Source: Pseudomonas aegrilactucae
GTDB lineage: Bacteria > Pseudomonadota > Gammaproteobacteria > Pseudomonadales > Pseudomonadaceae
Direction of reading: 5' to 3'
DNA length: 64,000 nt
Assembly (NCBI RefSeq): GCF_019168305.1
Contig: NZ_JAHTBI010000004.1
Coordinates: 1 to 64,000, forward strand
The position numbers and the translations under genes are program-made. Shown here in pieces: positions 55,579 through 64,000 of this stretch. Under the pieces are notes generated by a model, which saw only the letters and a list, made by a program, of their open reading frames with translations, was not told the origin of the DNA and searched no databases. Numbering within the stretch: position 1 is the stretch's first letter; each line of letters opens with the position of its first letter.

Positions 55579-56418
55579 TCAAAACCGCCGCGTACTGATC
55601 AACTCATCCAGTACCCGCGTGGGAATGCGAAACGGCACCGACATGTGGTCCTCACCCGCCTCGATCTGGAAATCACTGCGCAGCCCATACTGCGAAAGGT
55701 CCTGCAGGCGCTGCTGCAGCGCCCGCGCATCCTGGATCTCCTGCACCATGTCGCGCTCGCCCATCAGCAACGTCAGGCTGCGATGGGTCAGGTCAACCTG
55801 CCCGGCATGCGCCTGCTTGGTGAACGCACGCTCAGGCGCCATCAGGTAGCGATCGCGCCACCACAGGCTCGGGCTCACCGCCACCACATGCTGGAACAAC
55901 GCCGGGCGGGTGAACAGTGCATACACCCCGAACATCCCGCCGAAAGAATGCCCCACCAGGCTGCGCTGGTCCTGGTCGACCTTGAAGCGCTCGGCCACCC
56001 TGGGCATCAGGCGCTTCTCGATGAAATCCAGAAACAGGTCCTGCCCGCCTTGTGGCGGTGTGTTGCGTTCGGCAGGCTGGGGCGGCGACAGGTCGAACGC
56101 ACGACGTTCGAAGTCCAGCGGCGTGTCGCTCGGGTAGCCGATCGCCACCAGAATCGAGCCGCGCAGCCGGTCCTGCGCCCGCTTGGCCGCATGAAAGGCC
56201 GGAAAGTAGGCGTTGCCATCCAGCAGATAGATCACCGGGTAACCGCCCGTCCATGGCACATCGCCCTCCGGCAGGCTGACCATGATGCGGTACTCGCGCC
56301 CTTCGGCACTTTTCATCATCCACTGCTCGGTACCCTCGAGCGTCACCGGCTGCGCCTGGGCCGCCGAAATGCCACTGAGCACAAGCGCACCCAACCAGAC
56401 CATAACCTTGCCAATCAT
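55579..56418 (-). CDS. Secreted alpha/beta hydrolase, putative siderophore trilactone esterase (Fes/IroE/PfeE-like)
   Basis: The 279-residue protein has a signal peptide (MVWLGALVLSGISAAQAQ) and an esterase D-type fold: YPVIYLLDGNAYFPAF, the nucleophile elbow GHSFGGMFG and a C-terminal DH (GEDHMSVPF). It is probably periplasmic. It ends a unit of sigma factor, anti-sigma and TonB receptor, so hydrolysis of a ferric triscatechol siderophore is the natural inference. AAGGAG precedes the ATG at 56418. Confidence 0.82.
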   Translation of the reverse strand: MIGKVMVWLGALVLSGISAAQAQPVTLEGTEQWMMKSAEGREYRIMVSLPEGDVPWTGGYPVIYLLDGNAYFPAFHAAKRAQDRLRGSILVAIGYPSDTPLDFERRAFDLSPPQPAERNTPPQGGQDLFLDFIEKRLMPRVAERFKVDQDQRSLVGHSFGGMFGVYALFTRPALFQHVVAVSPSLWWRDRYLMAPERAFTKQAHAGQVDLTHRSLTLLMGERDMVQEIQDARALQQRLQDLSQYGLRSDFQIEAGEDHMSVPFRIPTRVLDELISTRRF

Positions 56419-56429
56419 GCTCGCACTCC

Positions 56430-58814
56430 TTACCAGCGATAGCTGAGACTGGTGACCAGGCTGCGCGCCTCGCCCCGATAGCAGTAACCCTGCTGACAAT
56501 TGATGTAGCGCTTGTCGGTCAGGTTGCGGGCATTGAAGGCCAGGCGCACCCCATCCAGGCCACCGCCAAAGTCGTAATGCACGCCGGCATCGACCAGGGT
56601 GTAGCCCTCGTTCTTCACCCTGTTGTCATTGTCGCCATAGTTGCTGCCGGTATAGCGCGCCCCCGTCGACACGCCCAGGCCGAACGGCAGGCGGTAATCG
56701 AGCCACAGCGAAGCCAGGTGGCGCGGCACGTTGAGCGGTGCCTTGCCCTCGTTGCCGTCGTTGCTCCTGGTCACCTCGGCATCGTTGTAGCTGTAGCTGG
56801 CGGTCATTTTCAGACGATCGCTCAGGTCGGACACCGCTTCCAGCTCAAGGCCACGGGACACCTGCTCGCCGGTGGCGATGCTCTTGAGCGGGTCGGACAG
56901 GTCTCGGTTGAGCACGTTGCGCTGCGTCAGGTGATAGAGCGAAGCCGTCAGCATCGTCTCGGTGCCCGGCGGCTGGTACTTCAGGCCCACTTCGTACTGC
57001 TTGCCCTCGGTCGCCTTGTACGGCGAGCCGTCGGGCTGGCTGCTGGTTTGCGGCAGGAACGAGGTCGCATAGCTGGCGTAGGGGGCGATGCCGTTATCGA
57101 ACAGGTACAGCACGCCGAGCTGCCCGGTCGTGGCCGAGTCGGTGTCCTTGCGGTTGGTATCGGCCAGGTTGTTGGTACGGCGCACATGCACGAAGTCGCG
57201 GCGCAACCCGGCCGAAAGGCGCCAGCGATCGATCTCGATCTGGTCCTGCAGGTAGAGCCCGCTACGGTGCTCCAGCCCGTCCTCGTCGGCCAGCGGATCG
57301 GTGGGGCGCGCTACCGGCTGGTGGTAGTCCGGGGCATAACGGTCCAGCGACGGGCCAGGCCCGGTGGCGTACAACAGCGATGTCTCGACCCGTGCGTAGT
57401 CCCAGCCGGTGACCAGTGTGTGGCGCAGCTCACCGGTGTCGAAGCGGCTCACCAGGCGGGTATCGGTCGACAGCGAGGACATGTCTTCGTACACCCCGAC
57501 CGCGTCACGGTCGAGGGTATGACCATCGCCGGCCTCGGAAGGCTCAAGGTACTGGTTGGTGGTGTCCACCTGGCCGTAACGCAGGTTCTGCTGGAAGGTG
57601 AAGGTGTCGTTGAAGCGGTGCTCGAACTCGTAGCCGAGCGTCCACTGGCGCTGCTCAAGCTTGTCGAAGTACTCGTCGCCCTGCCAGAAGTTGGTCAGGT
57701 GATCACCTTGCTGGTAGAGCATGGGCGAGCCCGCGGTTTCACGCTCCTGGTACTGCGCCAGCACGGTCAGGCTGGTGTCGGGGTCGATCTGCCAGCTCAG
57801 CGACGGCGCGAGCATGCGCACATCGTTGTTCAGTTGTTCGATGTAGTTCTCGGCATCGCGGTACACGCCGACGGTTCGGAACAGCACATCGCCGTCCTCA
57901 TCCAGGCGACCACCGATATCGAACTGGCCCTGCTGATGGTTGTAATTGCCGGACTGCACCTGCACCTCGTTCCTGGCCAGCAGGCTTGGTCGCTTGCTCA
58001 CCCGGTTGACCATGCCGCCAGGGCTGATCTGCCCATAGAGCACCGAGGCCGGGCCCTTGAGCACTTCGATACGTTCGAGGTTGTAGGCCTCGGTGGAGTA
58101 CAGCGACAGCCAGCCGCTGCCGGGCTGACGCAGGCCGTCCAGGAAGTCGGCGGCCATGGTGGTCTCGAACCCGCGCACGCTGATCATGTCGAAGCGCGGA
58201 TCAAGCCCCGAACTGCCTACCCGCACGCCTGCGCTATAGGCCACCGCATCCTCCACGCGGTTGACCTTGCGGTCGGCGATCTGCTCGGCGGTGACCACAC
58301 TGATGCTCTGTGCGGTTTCCAGGATTGGCCGATCGGTCTTGGTGGCGCTGCTGGCTGTGCTGGCGAAATATCCCGGTACCGGTGCAAAGGCGCTCTGCAC
58401 GGCGCTTGCGTCGATGCTGGTAGCGTCGAGTTCAAGGCTCGACTCGGTCTGCGCGGGCACCACCACATACCCCGACGCGGTCTTGCGCGCGACCAGGCCA
58501 CTGCTGCCGAGCAGGGCCGCCAGCCCATCCTCCAGCGATCCGCCACCGACCAGGCCCGGGCTGTTCAGGCCACGCACCTGCTGCGGGGAATACGACAGCG
58601 TGATGCCCGCCCGCTCTGCGAATGTGCTCAGCGCCTGGCCAAGCGGGCCGGCCGCAATGCGCGGGGCAGCCACTGCGGACGCCGCTGCAGCGGCCTGCAC
58701 CGACAGGCTCGCAGTGCCGCCCATCAAGGCCAGCGCCAGGCAGATGGCCATGGGCAACGCACGAGGCGTGGGAGGGAGCGGCAGGGGTTTGGCACAACGC
58801 ATGACGGTATCCAT
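56430..58814 (-). CDS. TonB-dependent siderophore receptor with STN signalling domain
   Basis: The 794-residue outer-membrane transducer begins with a signal peptide, then an N-terminal secretin/TonB (STN) signalling domain (about 50-120, GPLGQALSTFAERAGITLSY). A TonB-box region, plug domain (RIEVLKGPASVLYGQISPGGMVNRV) and 22-strand barrel follow, ending in aromatic YRW. The STN domain and the neighbouring FecI/FecR pair mean it signals ferric-siderophore uptake to its own sigma factor. The alternative start is M5 (58802). The substrate is unknown; the esterase next to it suggests a catecholate trilactone. Confidence 0.93.
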   Translation of the reverse strand: MDTVMRCAKPLPLPPTPRALPMAICLALALMGGTASLSVQAAAAASAVAAPRIAAGPLGQALSTFAERAGITLSYSPQQVRGLNSPGLVGGGSLEDGLAALLGSSGLVARKTASGYVVVPAQTESSLELDATSIDASAVQSAFAPVPGYFASTASSATKTDRPILETAQSISVVTAEQIADRKVNRVEDAVAYSAGVRVGSSGLDPRFDMISVRGFETTMAADFLDGLRQPGSGWLSLYSTEAYNLERIEVLKGPASVLYGQISPGGMVNRVSKRPSLLARNEVQVQSGNYNHQQGQFDIGGRLDEDGDVLFRTVGVYRDAENYIEQLNNDVRMLAPSLSWQIDPDTSLTVLAQYQERETAGSPMLYQQGDHLTNFWQGDEYFDKLEQRQWTLGYEFEHRFNDTFTFQQNLRYGQVDTTNQYLEPSEAGDGHTLDRDAVGVYEDMSSLSTDTRLVSRFDTGELRHTLVTGWDYARVETSLLYATGPGPSLDRYAPDYHQPVARPTDPLADEDGLEHRSGLYLQDQIEIDRWRLSAGLRRDFVHVRRTNNLADTNRKDTDSATTGQLGVLYLFDNGIAPYASYATSFLPQTSSQPDGSPYKATEGKQYEVGLKYQPPGTETMLTASLYHLTQRNVLNRDLSDPLKSIATGEQVSRGLELEAVSDLSDRLKMTASYSYNDAEVTRSNDGNEGKAPLNVPRHLASLWLDYRLPFGLGVSTGARYTGSNYGDNDNRVKNEGYTLVDAGVHYDFGGGLDGVRLAFNARNLTDKRYINCQQGYCYRGEARSLVTSLSYRW

Positions 58815-58865
58815 TGAGGGAATGATCTTCCCTAACCGGACGAGTCGAAAAAATCCGACAGTTTT

Positions 58866-59789
58866 TTATGCCACCGCCACGATGCGTACCCACCAGCGGG
58901 TGCGCTCGACGATTTTCACCGGTAGCAGGTGGGTGAGGTTGCGCAGCATCTGCATCGGTTCATCCAGACGGAATACCCCGGAAAGACGCAGCTCGGCCAC
59001 TGCGCTGTCGCAGCCCAGCCAGCCCTGGCGGTAACGCCCGGCCTCGGCCAGGCACTCCGATAGCCGAATATCGTTGACCACCATCAGGCCACGCGCCCAG
59101 GCAAAGGGGTCCAGCGGCCCCAGGCCCAGCGCGCTCATGCCCAGCGCCGATACGCTCAGGCCCTCGCCGGCCTGCAGCGAGCGCTGCTCGGCGCCGGCCC
59201 GAACCTGCACCTGGCCACGCGCCACACGAATCTCGCTGTAGCCGTCATGCTCGCGCAACAGCACCCTGGCCTGCTGCCCTTCGCACGACGCAAAGCGGCA
59301 CCGCGCCTGCCAGCGGTCACCGTCCAGCAGCATTTCACCGGCCCGCAACAGCAACTCGCGCCCCCGTACATCCAGCGCACTGCCGGTGTTGAGCAGCACC
59401 TGGCCGCCGTCCGCCAGTGCCACCTGCCGACGTTCGCCAACGCCCGTGGAAAAGTCGGCATGCCAGGCAGGCGGTGCATTGACCGCCAGCAGCGTGACGC
59501 CTGCCGCCCCCAGACCCAGCACTTTCAGCGCGCGGCGTCGGCCCAGGTCGACCTCCGCCCGACGCAACAAGGGGATGGTCTGAGTAGCATCGGGCAGCGG
59601 GCTGGCCTGGAATATTCCCCCCATCTGCTGCAAGCGTTGCCAGGCCAGTTGATGGCGGGTATCGCGGCCCAGCCAGTCCTGGAACTGGCCATGCAGCTCG
59701 GCACTGCCGGCGTTGGTCCGCAAGCGCATCTGCCACGCGATGGCTGCGCGCACGATAGGTTCAGGCACGCGTTCTGCAGACACGCTCAT
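58866..59789 (-). CDS. FecR-type anti-sigma factor/sigma regulator
   Basis: The 307-residue inner-membrane regulator has an N-terminal cytoplasmic DUF4880-like domain (IAWQMRLRTNAGSAELHGQFQDWL), a weak membrane segment (ALKVLGLGAAGVTLLAV) and a periplasmic FecR domain ending in a C-terminal STN-like part. It relays the signal from the receptor to the sigma factor. Its ATG overlaps the sigma stop (ATGA). The receptor gene follows after 51 bp. Confidence 0.92.
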   Translation of the reverse strand: MSVSAERVPEPIVRAAIAWQMRLRTNAGSAELHGQFQDWLGRDTRHQLAWQRLQQMGGIFQASPLPDATQTIPLLRRAEVDLGRRRALKVLGLGAAGVTLLAVNAPPAWHADFSTGVGERRQVALADGGQVLLNTGSALDVRGRELLLRAGEMLLDGDRWQARCRFASCEGQQARVLLREHDGYSEIRVARGQVQVRAGAEQRSLQAGEGLSVSALGMSALGLGPLDPFAWARGLMVVNDIRLSECLAEAGRYRQGWLGCDSAVAELRLSGVFRLDEPMQMLRNLTHLLPVKIVERTRWWVRIVAVA

Positions 59790-60304
59790 GGCGGCCCCTC
59801 GAAACACACGCGATAGCAATGCAGCAGCGCACTGGCCACATGCCGCTCGACGGTGCGGCTGGACACCCCCAGCTCCTGCGCCACCTGCGCGTGGCTCAGG
59901 CCTCCCAGCTGATACAGCACAAAGGCTTCACGCACCGCAGGCTTGAGGCCATCGAGCAACTTCGCGATGCGCTCCAGGCACTGCAGGGCCTCGTGGCGGA
60001 CCTCCGGTGACGGGTGGCTGCTCAGCGGCAATTGCGCCAGGGTCTCCAGATAGGCGCGTTCCAGCGCATCCCGTCGCCAGTGATCGATCATCAGGCCGCG
60101 CGCAATCCGCGCGAGCAGTGCCCGCGGCGCCAGGTTGCTGATCGGCTGGCCGCGCACCAGCAAGCGCAGGAACGTGTCCTGGGCCAGATCCGCCGCCTGC
60201 TGCGAACACCCCACCGAACGCCGCAACCAGCCCTGCAGCCAGCCGTGGTGCGCGCCGTAGAGCACATCAAGGGAAATGATCGAGTCGGTTTCAGGTTGCG
60301 ACAT
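59786..60304 (-). CDS. ECF sigma factor, FecI family
   Basis: The 172-residue sigma factor has region 2 (AADLAQDTFLRLLVRG) and region 4 (LGGLSHAQVAQELGVSSRTVERHVASALLHCY). It should drive the receptor gene, and possibly the esterase, when iron-siderophore is bound. I chose the ATG at 60304 (MSQPETDSI). An upstream in-frame ATG at 60349 would add 15 residues with no better ribosome site. A candidate Fur box lies upstream. Confidence 0.92.
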   Translation of the reverse strand: MSQPETDSIISLDVLYGAHHGWLQGWLRRSVGCSQQAADLAQDTFLRLLVRGQPISNLAPRALLARIARGLMIDHWRRDALERAYLETLAQLPLSSHPSPEVRHEALQCLERIAKLLDGLKPAVREAFVLYQLGGLSHAQVAQELGVSSRTVERHVASALLHCYRVCFEGPP

Positions 60305-60365
60305 GGCACGCCCCAGCCCGGGAAGCCCAAAAAAGCCACGCATATGCATGGCGACCGCGCGCACC

Positions 60366-60384
60366 TTAATAGCGAATCATTCCC
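60366..60384. promoter_or_regulatory. Candidate Fur box upstream of the FecI-type sigma gene
   Basis: The 19-mer around AATCATT (60366-60384) matches the Fur consensus GATAATGATAATCATTATC at about 10 of 19 positions, with a run of seven matches (AATCATT). It sits 62 bp upstream of the sigma ATG. Iron-starvation control of this gene is expected from the family. Confidence 0.4.
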
Positions 60385-60440
60385 ATTACAAACATTCAGT
60401 GACGAATGCCACCTCACGCCGTGCTCCGTGCCAGGGATAT

Positions 60441-61241
60441 TCAGCCGGATGATCTGGCCAGGCTGGTCGCATACGCCCCTGGCGTCTTGCCGTAATGACG
60501 CTGGAACAAACCGATGAACGCCGACACCGAGTCGTACCCCAGCTCATTCGCCAGCCGGGTCACGCTCATGCCTTGCGCCAGCATCGGCAGCGCCGCCAGC
60601 AAGCGCAGGCGCTGACGCCACTCGCGAAACGACAGCTGCGTCTGCGCCTGGAACAGACGCACCAGCGTGCGCCGCGACGCACCCACCTGCTGCGCCCATT
60701 GCTCGATGGTGCGGTTGTCACCCGGTTCAGCCTGCAACGCATCCGTGATCCGGCGCAGCCGCGGGTCACTGGGCAACGGCAGGCTGAACGGCGCTTCGAC
60801 CAGCTCGCGCAGCTCATCCACCAACACCTGCAGCAGGCGCGCCTGCGGTCCTTGTGGTGGGTAGTGGTCGGGAAACTGACTGACACGCTCGATCAACTCG
60901 CGCACCAGCGGCGTTACCTGCAGCACTGCACAATCTCGTCGATAACCCTGCAGCACCGAGGCATCCAGGTACAACCCGCGAAAGGCCAGCGCCTGCTCGC
61001 TGAACGCGGTGTGGCGCACGCCGGCCGGTATCCACAGCGCGCATTGCGGCGGCAGCAGGTAGCTGTGGTGCTCGGTCAGCACCTGCATGATCCCGGCACT
61101 GGCATAGGTGAACTGCACCCAGTCGTGGCTGTGCATCTGCACCTCATAGCCCGCCGGGATCCCGAACATGCGCCGCTGTACCGGGTGCGTGAGCACCAGC
61201 GGCACCTGCGGCACCTCGCACGACTGTCCCGTTTGCGGCAT
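60441..61241 (-). CDS. AraC family transcriptional regulator
   Basis: The 266-residue regulator has an N-terminal cupin-like ligand domain (MHSHDWVQFTYASAGIMQV, LPPQCALWIPAGVRH) and a C-terminal double HTH (TIEQWAQQVGASRRTLVRLFQ and VTRLANELGYDSVSAFIGLFQRHYGKTP). The ATG at 61241 has AGGGGAC 6-7 bases upstream. The frame is open far beyond (to 62690) but only as an antisense shadow. It is divergent from the PanB-like gene (87 bp), a possible target. Confidence 0.9.
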   Translation of the reverse strand: MPQTGQSCEVPQVPLVLTHPVQRRMFGIPAGYEVQMHSHDWVQFTYASAGIMQVLTEHHSYLLPPQCALWIPAGVRHTAFSEQALAFRGLYLDASVLQGYRRDCAVLQVTPLVRELIERVSQFPDHYPPQGPQARLLQVLVDELRELVEAPFSLPLPSDPRLRRITDALQAEPGDNRTIEQWAQQVGASRRTLVRLFQAQTQLSFREWRQRLRLLAALPMLAQGMSVTRLANELGYDSVSAFIGLFQRHYGKTPGAYATSLARSSG

Positions 61242-61328
61242 CAGCTGTCCCCTGTGCTCAAGTGAGCCATGAATGCCGATGGTAGCCTGCGCCGCAACCC
61301 GCTGCACAACCCAATCGGAGCCTTGTCG

Positions 61329-62150
61329 ATGAGCACGCATGTACGCCTCAACCGCCTCACCATTCCCGCCCTGCAGCAGCGCAAAGGCGCCGGCAGCCTG
61401 GTAGTGCTGACCGCCTATAGCCTGCCGATGGCGCGCTGGGTGGATGCCCATGCCGACCTGATCATCGTCGGCGACTCGGTGGGCATGGTGCTGTATGGCA
61501 TGCCCAGCACCCTGGGCGTGACCCTGGACATGATGATCGCCCACGGCCAGGCAGTGATGCGCGGCAGCGAACGCGCCTGTGTCGTGGTCGACCTGCCCTT
61601 CGGCAGCTACCAGGCATCGAACGAACAGGCCTTTCACAGCGCCGCGCGCGTGCTGCGCGAAACCGGCGCCCAGGGCATCAAACTCGAAGGCGGCGCCGAG
61701 ATGGCCGAGACCGTCGAATTCCTGGTGCGCCGCGGCATTCCGGTCATGGCCCACGTCGGTCTGATGCCCCAGCAGGTCAACAGCATGGGCGGCTTCAAAG
61801 CCCAGGGACGCGACCCGCAAAGCGCGCAGAAAGTGCGTGACGATGCCTTGGCCATGCAAGCCGCCGGCGCATTCTCGGTCGTACTCGAAGGCATTGCAGA
61901 ACCGCTCGCACGCAGCGTGAGTGAAGAACTGCGCATCCCCACTATCGGCATCGGCGCTTCGCCTGCATGTGACGGACAGGTATTGGTGACCGAGGACCTG
62001 CTGGGCCTGTTCGGCGAGTATCAGCCACGCTTCGTCAAACGCTACGCCGACTTGCAAATGCAGATAGAGAAGGCGCTGGGAGACTATGCCGACGAAGTAC
62101 GCAGCGGCGCGTTCCCGGGGCTGGAACATTGCTTCAAGGCCGCCAGCTGA
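61329..62150 (+). CDS. 3-methyl-2-oxobutanoate hydroxymethyltransferase (PanB-like)
   Basis: The 273-residue PanB-family TIM barrel has [16 protein letters not shown], metal-site Asp in [14 protein letters not shown] lysine and [11 protein letters not shown] glutamate, all present. It is therefore probably catalytic: alpha-ketoisovalerate plus methylene-THF to ketopantoate. P. putida is expected to carry the panBC copy elsewhere, so this would be a second, divergent copy. GGAG lies 9 bases before the ATG. The location between AraC and Lrp regulators suggests regulated or specialised use. Confidence 0.88.
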   Translation: MSTHVRLNRLTIPALQQRKGAGSLVVLTAYSLPMARWVDAHADLIIVGDSVGMVLYGMPSTLGVTLDMMIAHGQAVMRGSERACVVVDLPFGSYQASNEQAFHSAARVLRETGAQGIKLEGGAEMAETVEFLVRRGIPVMAHVGLMPQQVNSMGGFKAQGRDPQSAQKVRDDALAMQAAGAFSVVLEGIAEPLARSVSEELRIPTIGIGASPACDGQVLVTEDLLGLFGEYQPRFVKRYADLQMQIEKALGDYADEVRSGAFPGLEHCFKAAS

Positions 62151-62228
62151 CAGCGCTGGCGTGGACAGTGCGCCGATTAGCTGCGTTAATCGGCGCACCT
62201 TTCGAGCCGACTGAAACGAACCTTGTCC

Positions 62229-62687
62229 ATGCCCACCCGCCCTGCCGCCCTCGACGAAATCGACCGTCAACTGATCGCCGCCCTGCAGATCAACGCCCGC
62301 GAAAGCGTGGCCATGCTGGCCCGACAATTGGGGATTGCCCGCACCACCGTGACCGCGCGTCTGGCGCGTCTGGAGAAGACCAACGTCATCAGTGGTTACG
62401 GTGTACGCCTTGGCCAGCGCGTGATCGACGGCGGCTTGCAGGCGTATGTCGGCATTACCGTGCGCCCACGTGCAGGCAAGGAGGTGGTGCGCCGCCTGAG
62501 CGCCATGGGCCAGGTCCAGCAGCTGTGTGCGGTCAGTGGCGAATATGACTACGTGGCGTGGCTGCGCAGCGACTCGCCCGAGCAGCTCGACCAGTTGCTC
62601 GACCAGATCGGCAGCGTGGAAGGTGTGGAGAAGACCACCACTTCGATCATCCTCAGCAGCAAGGTGGACCGCGGCCAGCCGGTTTGA
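62229..62687 (+). CDS. Lrp/AsnC family transcriptional regulator
   Basis: The 152-residue regulator has an N-terminal HTH (ALQINARESVAMLARQLGIARTTVTARLARLEKTNVI) and a C-terminal RAM/AsnC effector domain (AYVGITVRPRAGKEVV, GEYDYVAWLRS). The ATG at 62229 is preferred to an in-frame TTG 6 bp earlier. It lies directly upstream of davB in the same direction (227 bp), so regulation of lysine degradation is plausible. Confidence 0.93.
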   Translation: MPTRPAALDEIDRQLIAALQINARESVAMLARQLGIARTTVTARLARLEKTNVISGYGVRLGQRVIDGGLQAYVGITVRPRAGKEVVRRLSAMGQVQQLCAVSGEYDYVAWLRSDSPEQLDQLLDQIGSVEGVEKTTTSIILSSKVDRGQPV

Positions 62688-62772
62688 CACCCCTGCAACA
62701 CCTGTCCTGCAGGGCTATGCAGCCATTCAGTTGGCCGGCGTCCTCCTGAGCAGACGCATCACTTTGCAGATT

Positions 62773-62786
62773 ATTATCGTCATAAT
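62773..62786. promoter_or_regulatory. Candidate Lrp-type operator upstream of davB
   Basis: The inverted repeat ATTAT-CGTC-ATAAT lies in the only AT-rich part of the Lrp-davB gap, about 130 bp upstream of the davB ATG. Lrp/AsnC proteins bind AT-rich imperfect palindromes. Identified by eye. Confidence 0.3.
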
Positions 62787-62914
62787 GACCAGAATCACCA
62801 CAAAACGACGACACTCTGCACCTTAATAACCAACACTCCCCCCCCGTAAAATGACCGCCAGGCATTTCCTATACTCAAGCTCCGCCTCCCGCGCAGCCCC
62901 TGGCAAGGTCACTC

Positions 62915-64000
62915 ATGAACAACAATCGCCACCCCGCCGACGGTAAAAAGCCAATCACCATCTTTGGCCCCGACTTCCCCTTTGCCTTCGACGACTGGAT
63001 CGAACACCCGGCTGGTCTGGGCAGCATCCCCGCCGAGCGCCACGGCGAAGAAGTCGCCATCGTCGGTGCCGGTATCGCCGGGCTCGTGGCGGCCTATGAG
63101 TTGATGAAGCTGGGCCTCAAGCCCGTGGTCTACGAGGCCTCGAAAATGGGCGGGCGCCTGCGCTCGCAGACCTTCGCCGGCACCGATGGCATCGTCGCGG
63201 AACTGGGCGGCATGCGTTTTCCGGTCTCCTCTACCGCCTTCTATCATTACGTCGACAAGCTCGGGCTTGAAACCCGCCCCTTTCCCAACCCACTGACCGC
63301 AGCCTCGGGCAGCACCGTGGTCGACCTTGAAGGCCAGACCCACTACGCCGAGAAGCTTGCCGACCTGCCCGCACTGTTCCAGGAAGTGGCCGACGCCTGG
63401 GCCGATGCGCTGGAAGACGGCGCCCGCTTCGGCGATATCCAGCAGGCCATCCGCGAGCGCGATGTGCCGCGCCTGAAGGCACTGTGGAACACCCTGGTAC
63501 CGCTGTGGGACGACCGCACCTTCTACGACTTTGTCGCCACCTCCAAGGCCTTTGCCAAGCTCAGCTTCCTGCACCGCGAAGTGTTCGGCCAGGTCGGTTT
63601 CGGCACCGGTGGCTGGGACTCGGATTTCCCCAACTCGATGCTCGAGATCTTCCGTGTGGTGATGACCAACTGCGACGATCACCAGCACCTTGTAGTGGGC
63701 GGCGTCGAGCAGGTGCCACAGGGTATCTGGCGCCATGTGCCTGAGCGCTGTGCTCATTGGCCGGCCGGCACCAGTCTCAGTACGCTGCACCGCGGCGCAC
63801 CGCGCTCGGGCGTCAAAAGCATCGCCCGTGCCGCCGATGGCCGCCTGGCCGTCACCGACACCTGGGGCGACACCCGCCACTACGCCGCCGTGCTCACCAC
63901 CTGCCAGAGCTGGCTGCTGACCACCCAGATCGAGTGCGAAGAGTCGCTGTTCTCGCAGAAGATGTGGATGGCCCTGGACCGCACCCGCTACATGCAGGCG
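62915..64000 (+). CDS. davB: L-lysine 2-monooxygenase (partial, runs off the window)
   Basis: FAD flavoprotein that oxidatively decarboxylates L-lysine to 5-aminovaleramide, the first step of the P. putida aminovalerate pathway. The first 362 codons are present of about 560 expected. Features are the FAD-binding VAIVGAGIAGLVAAYELM (about 47-64), YEASKMGGRLRSQ and the amine-oxidase GGMRFP motif. The N-terminal NRHPADGKKPITIFGPDFPF matches P. putida DavB as I know it. CAAGG precedes the ATG. The partner amidase davA would be expected beyond the edge. Confidence 0.92.
   Translation, partial: MNNNRHPADGKKPITIFGPDFPFAFDDWIEHPAGLGSIPAERHGEEVAIVGAGIAGLVAAYELMKLGLKPVVYEASKMGGRLRSQTFAGTDGIVAELGGMRFPVSSTAFYHYVDKLGLETRPFPNPLTAASGSTVVDLEGQTHYAEKLADLPALFQEVADAWADALEDGARFGDIQQAIRERDVPRLKALWNTLVPLWDDRTFYDFVATSKAFAKLSFLHREVFGQVGFGTGGWDSDFPNSMLEIFRVVMTNCDDHQHLVVGGVEQVPQGIWRHVPERCAHWPAGTSLSTLHRGAPRSGVKSIARAADGRLAVTDTWGDTRHYAAVLTTCQSWLLTTQIECEESLFSQKMWMALDRTRYMQA

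Noticed and set aside
56577-58817. A 746-codon plus-strand open frame opposite the TonB receptor
   Set aside because: It is an antisense shadow rich in His/Gln/Val without a recognisable domain; the receptor on the other strand is unambiguous.
60441-62690. A 749-codon open frame on the minus strand
   Set aside because: Only its last 266 codons are the AraC regulator. The upstream part is antisense to the PanB-like and Lrp genes, and a good ribosome site marks the internal ATG at 61241.

Overview
The window is chromosomal DNA from a Pseudomonas, almost certainly of the P. putida group. This rests on the protein sequences, the GC-rich third-codon-position bias, Pseudomonas-type REP inverted repeats, and a gene order I recognise from P. 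putida core chromosomes: tyrS-M23 peptidase-anmK-erpA-argC, trpEGDC, crp, murU-amgK-lptD-surA-pdxA-rsmA-apaGH, prkA-yeaH-spoVR-cca, rpsU-dnaG-rpoD, and the lysine catabolism gene davB at the right edge. No plasmid, phage, CRISPR array or IS element is visible.

Layout. 1-11 kb: tyrosyl-tRNA synthetase, a LysM/M23 cell-wall peptidase and anhydroMurNAc kinase, then erpA, argC, hemJ, a nitronate monooxygenase, small membrane proteins, an SDR, a HIT hydrolase and coq7. 11-18.7 kb: osmC-like protein, the cAMP receptor protein, a lipoate ligase-like gene, trpC-D-G-E, gph and rpe. 18.9-26.6 kb: a four-gene spermidine/putrescine-type ABC transporter framed by REP pairs, then a two-component system whose kinase carries a periplasmic solute-binding domain. 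26.7-37.8 kb: a DUF3530 hydrolase, djlA, murU-amgK (MurNAc salvage, downstream in the same pathway as anmK), and the outer-membrane/ribosome operon lptD-surA-pdxA-rsmA-apaG-apaH, then glpE. 38-43 kb: stress operon prkA-yeaH-spoVR. 43-51.5 kb: cca, folK-folB, plsY, tsaD, and the macromolecular synthesis operon rpsU-dnaG-rpoD. 51.5-55.3 kb: a large SBP-PAS-GGDEF-EAL sensor. 55.3 kb: tRNA with a CAU anticodon, read as lysidine-type tRNA-Ile2. 55.5-60.4 kb: an iron-uptake module (FecI-type sigma, FecR-type anti-sigma, TonB receptor with signalling domain, trilactone-esterase-like hydrolase) that looks like accessory cargo beside the tRNA. 60.4-64 kb: AraC regulator, a PanB-like enzyme, an Lrp/AsnC regulator and the 5' two thirds of davB.

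Three genes (lipoate ligase-like, prkA, dnaG) each carry one extra base in a homopolymer (G5, C6, A9) and are frameshifted as written. Because dnaG is essential and all three are the same kind of error, sequencing or assembly error is the simplest explanation; transcriptional slippage is a real alternative only for the A9 run in dnaG.

Most of the window is well-known core genome. The observations most worth a second look are regulatory: a terminator-shaped hairpin whose 3' arm contains the Shine-Dalgarno of cca; a Trp-rich tail of Gph with a T-tailed hairpin just upstream of trpE; tandem mutually exclusive inverted repeats after the tRNA; and REP pairs around the transporter operon, one of which elsewhere encodes a protein C-terminus.
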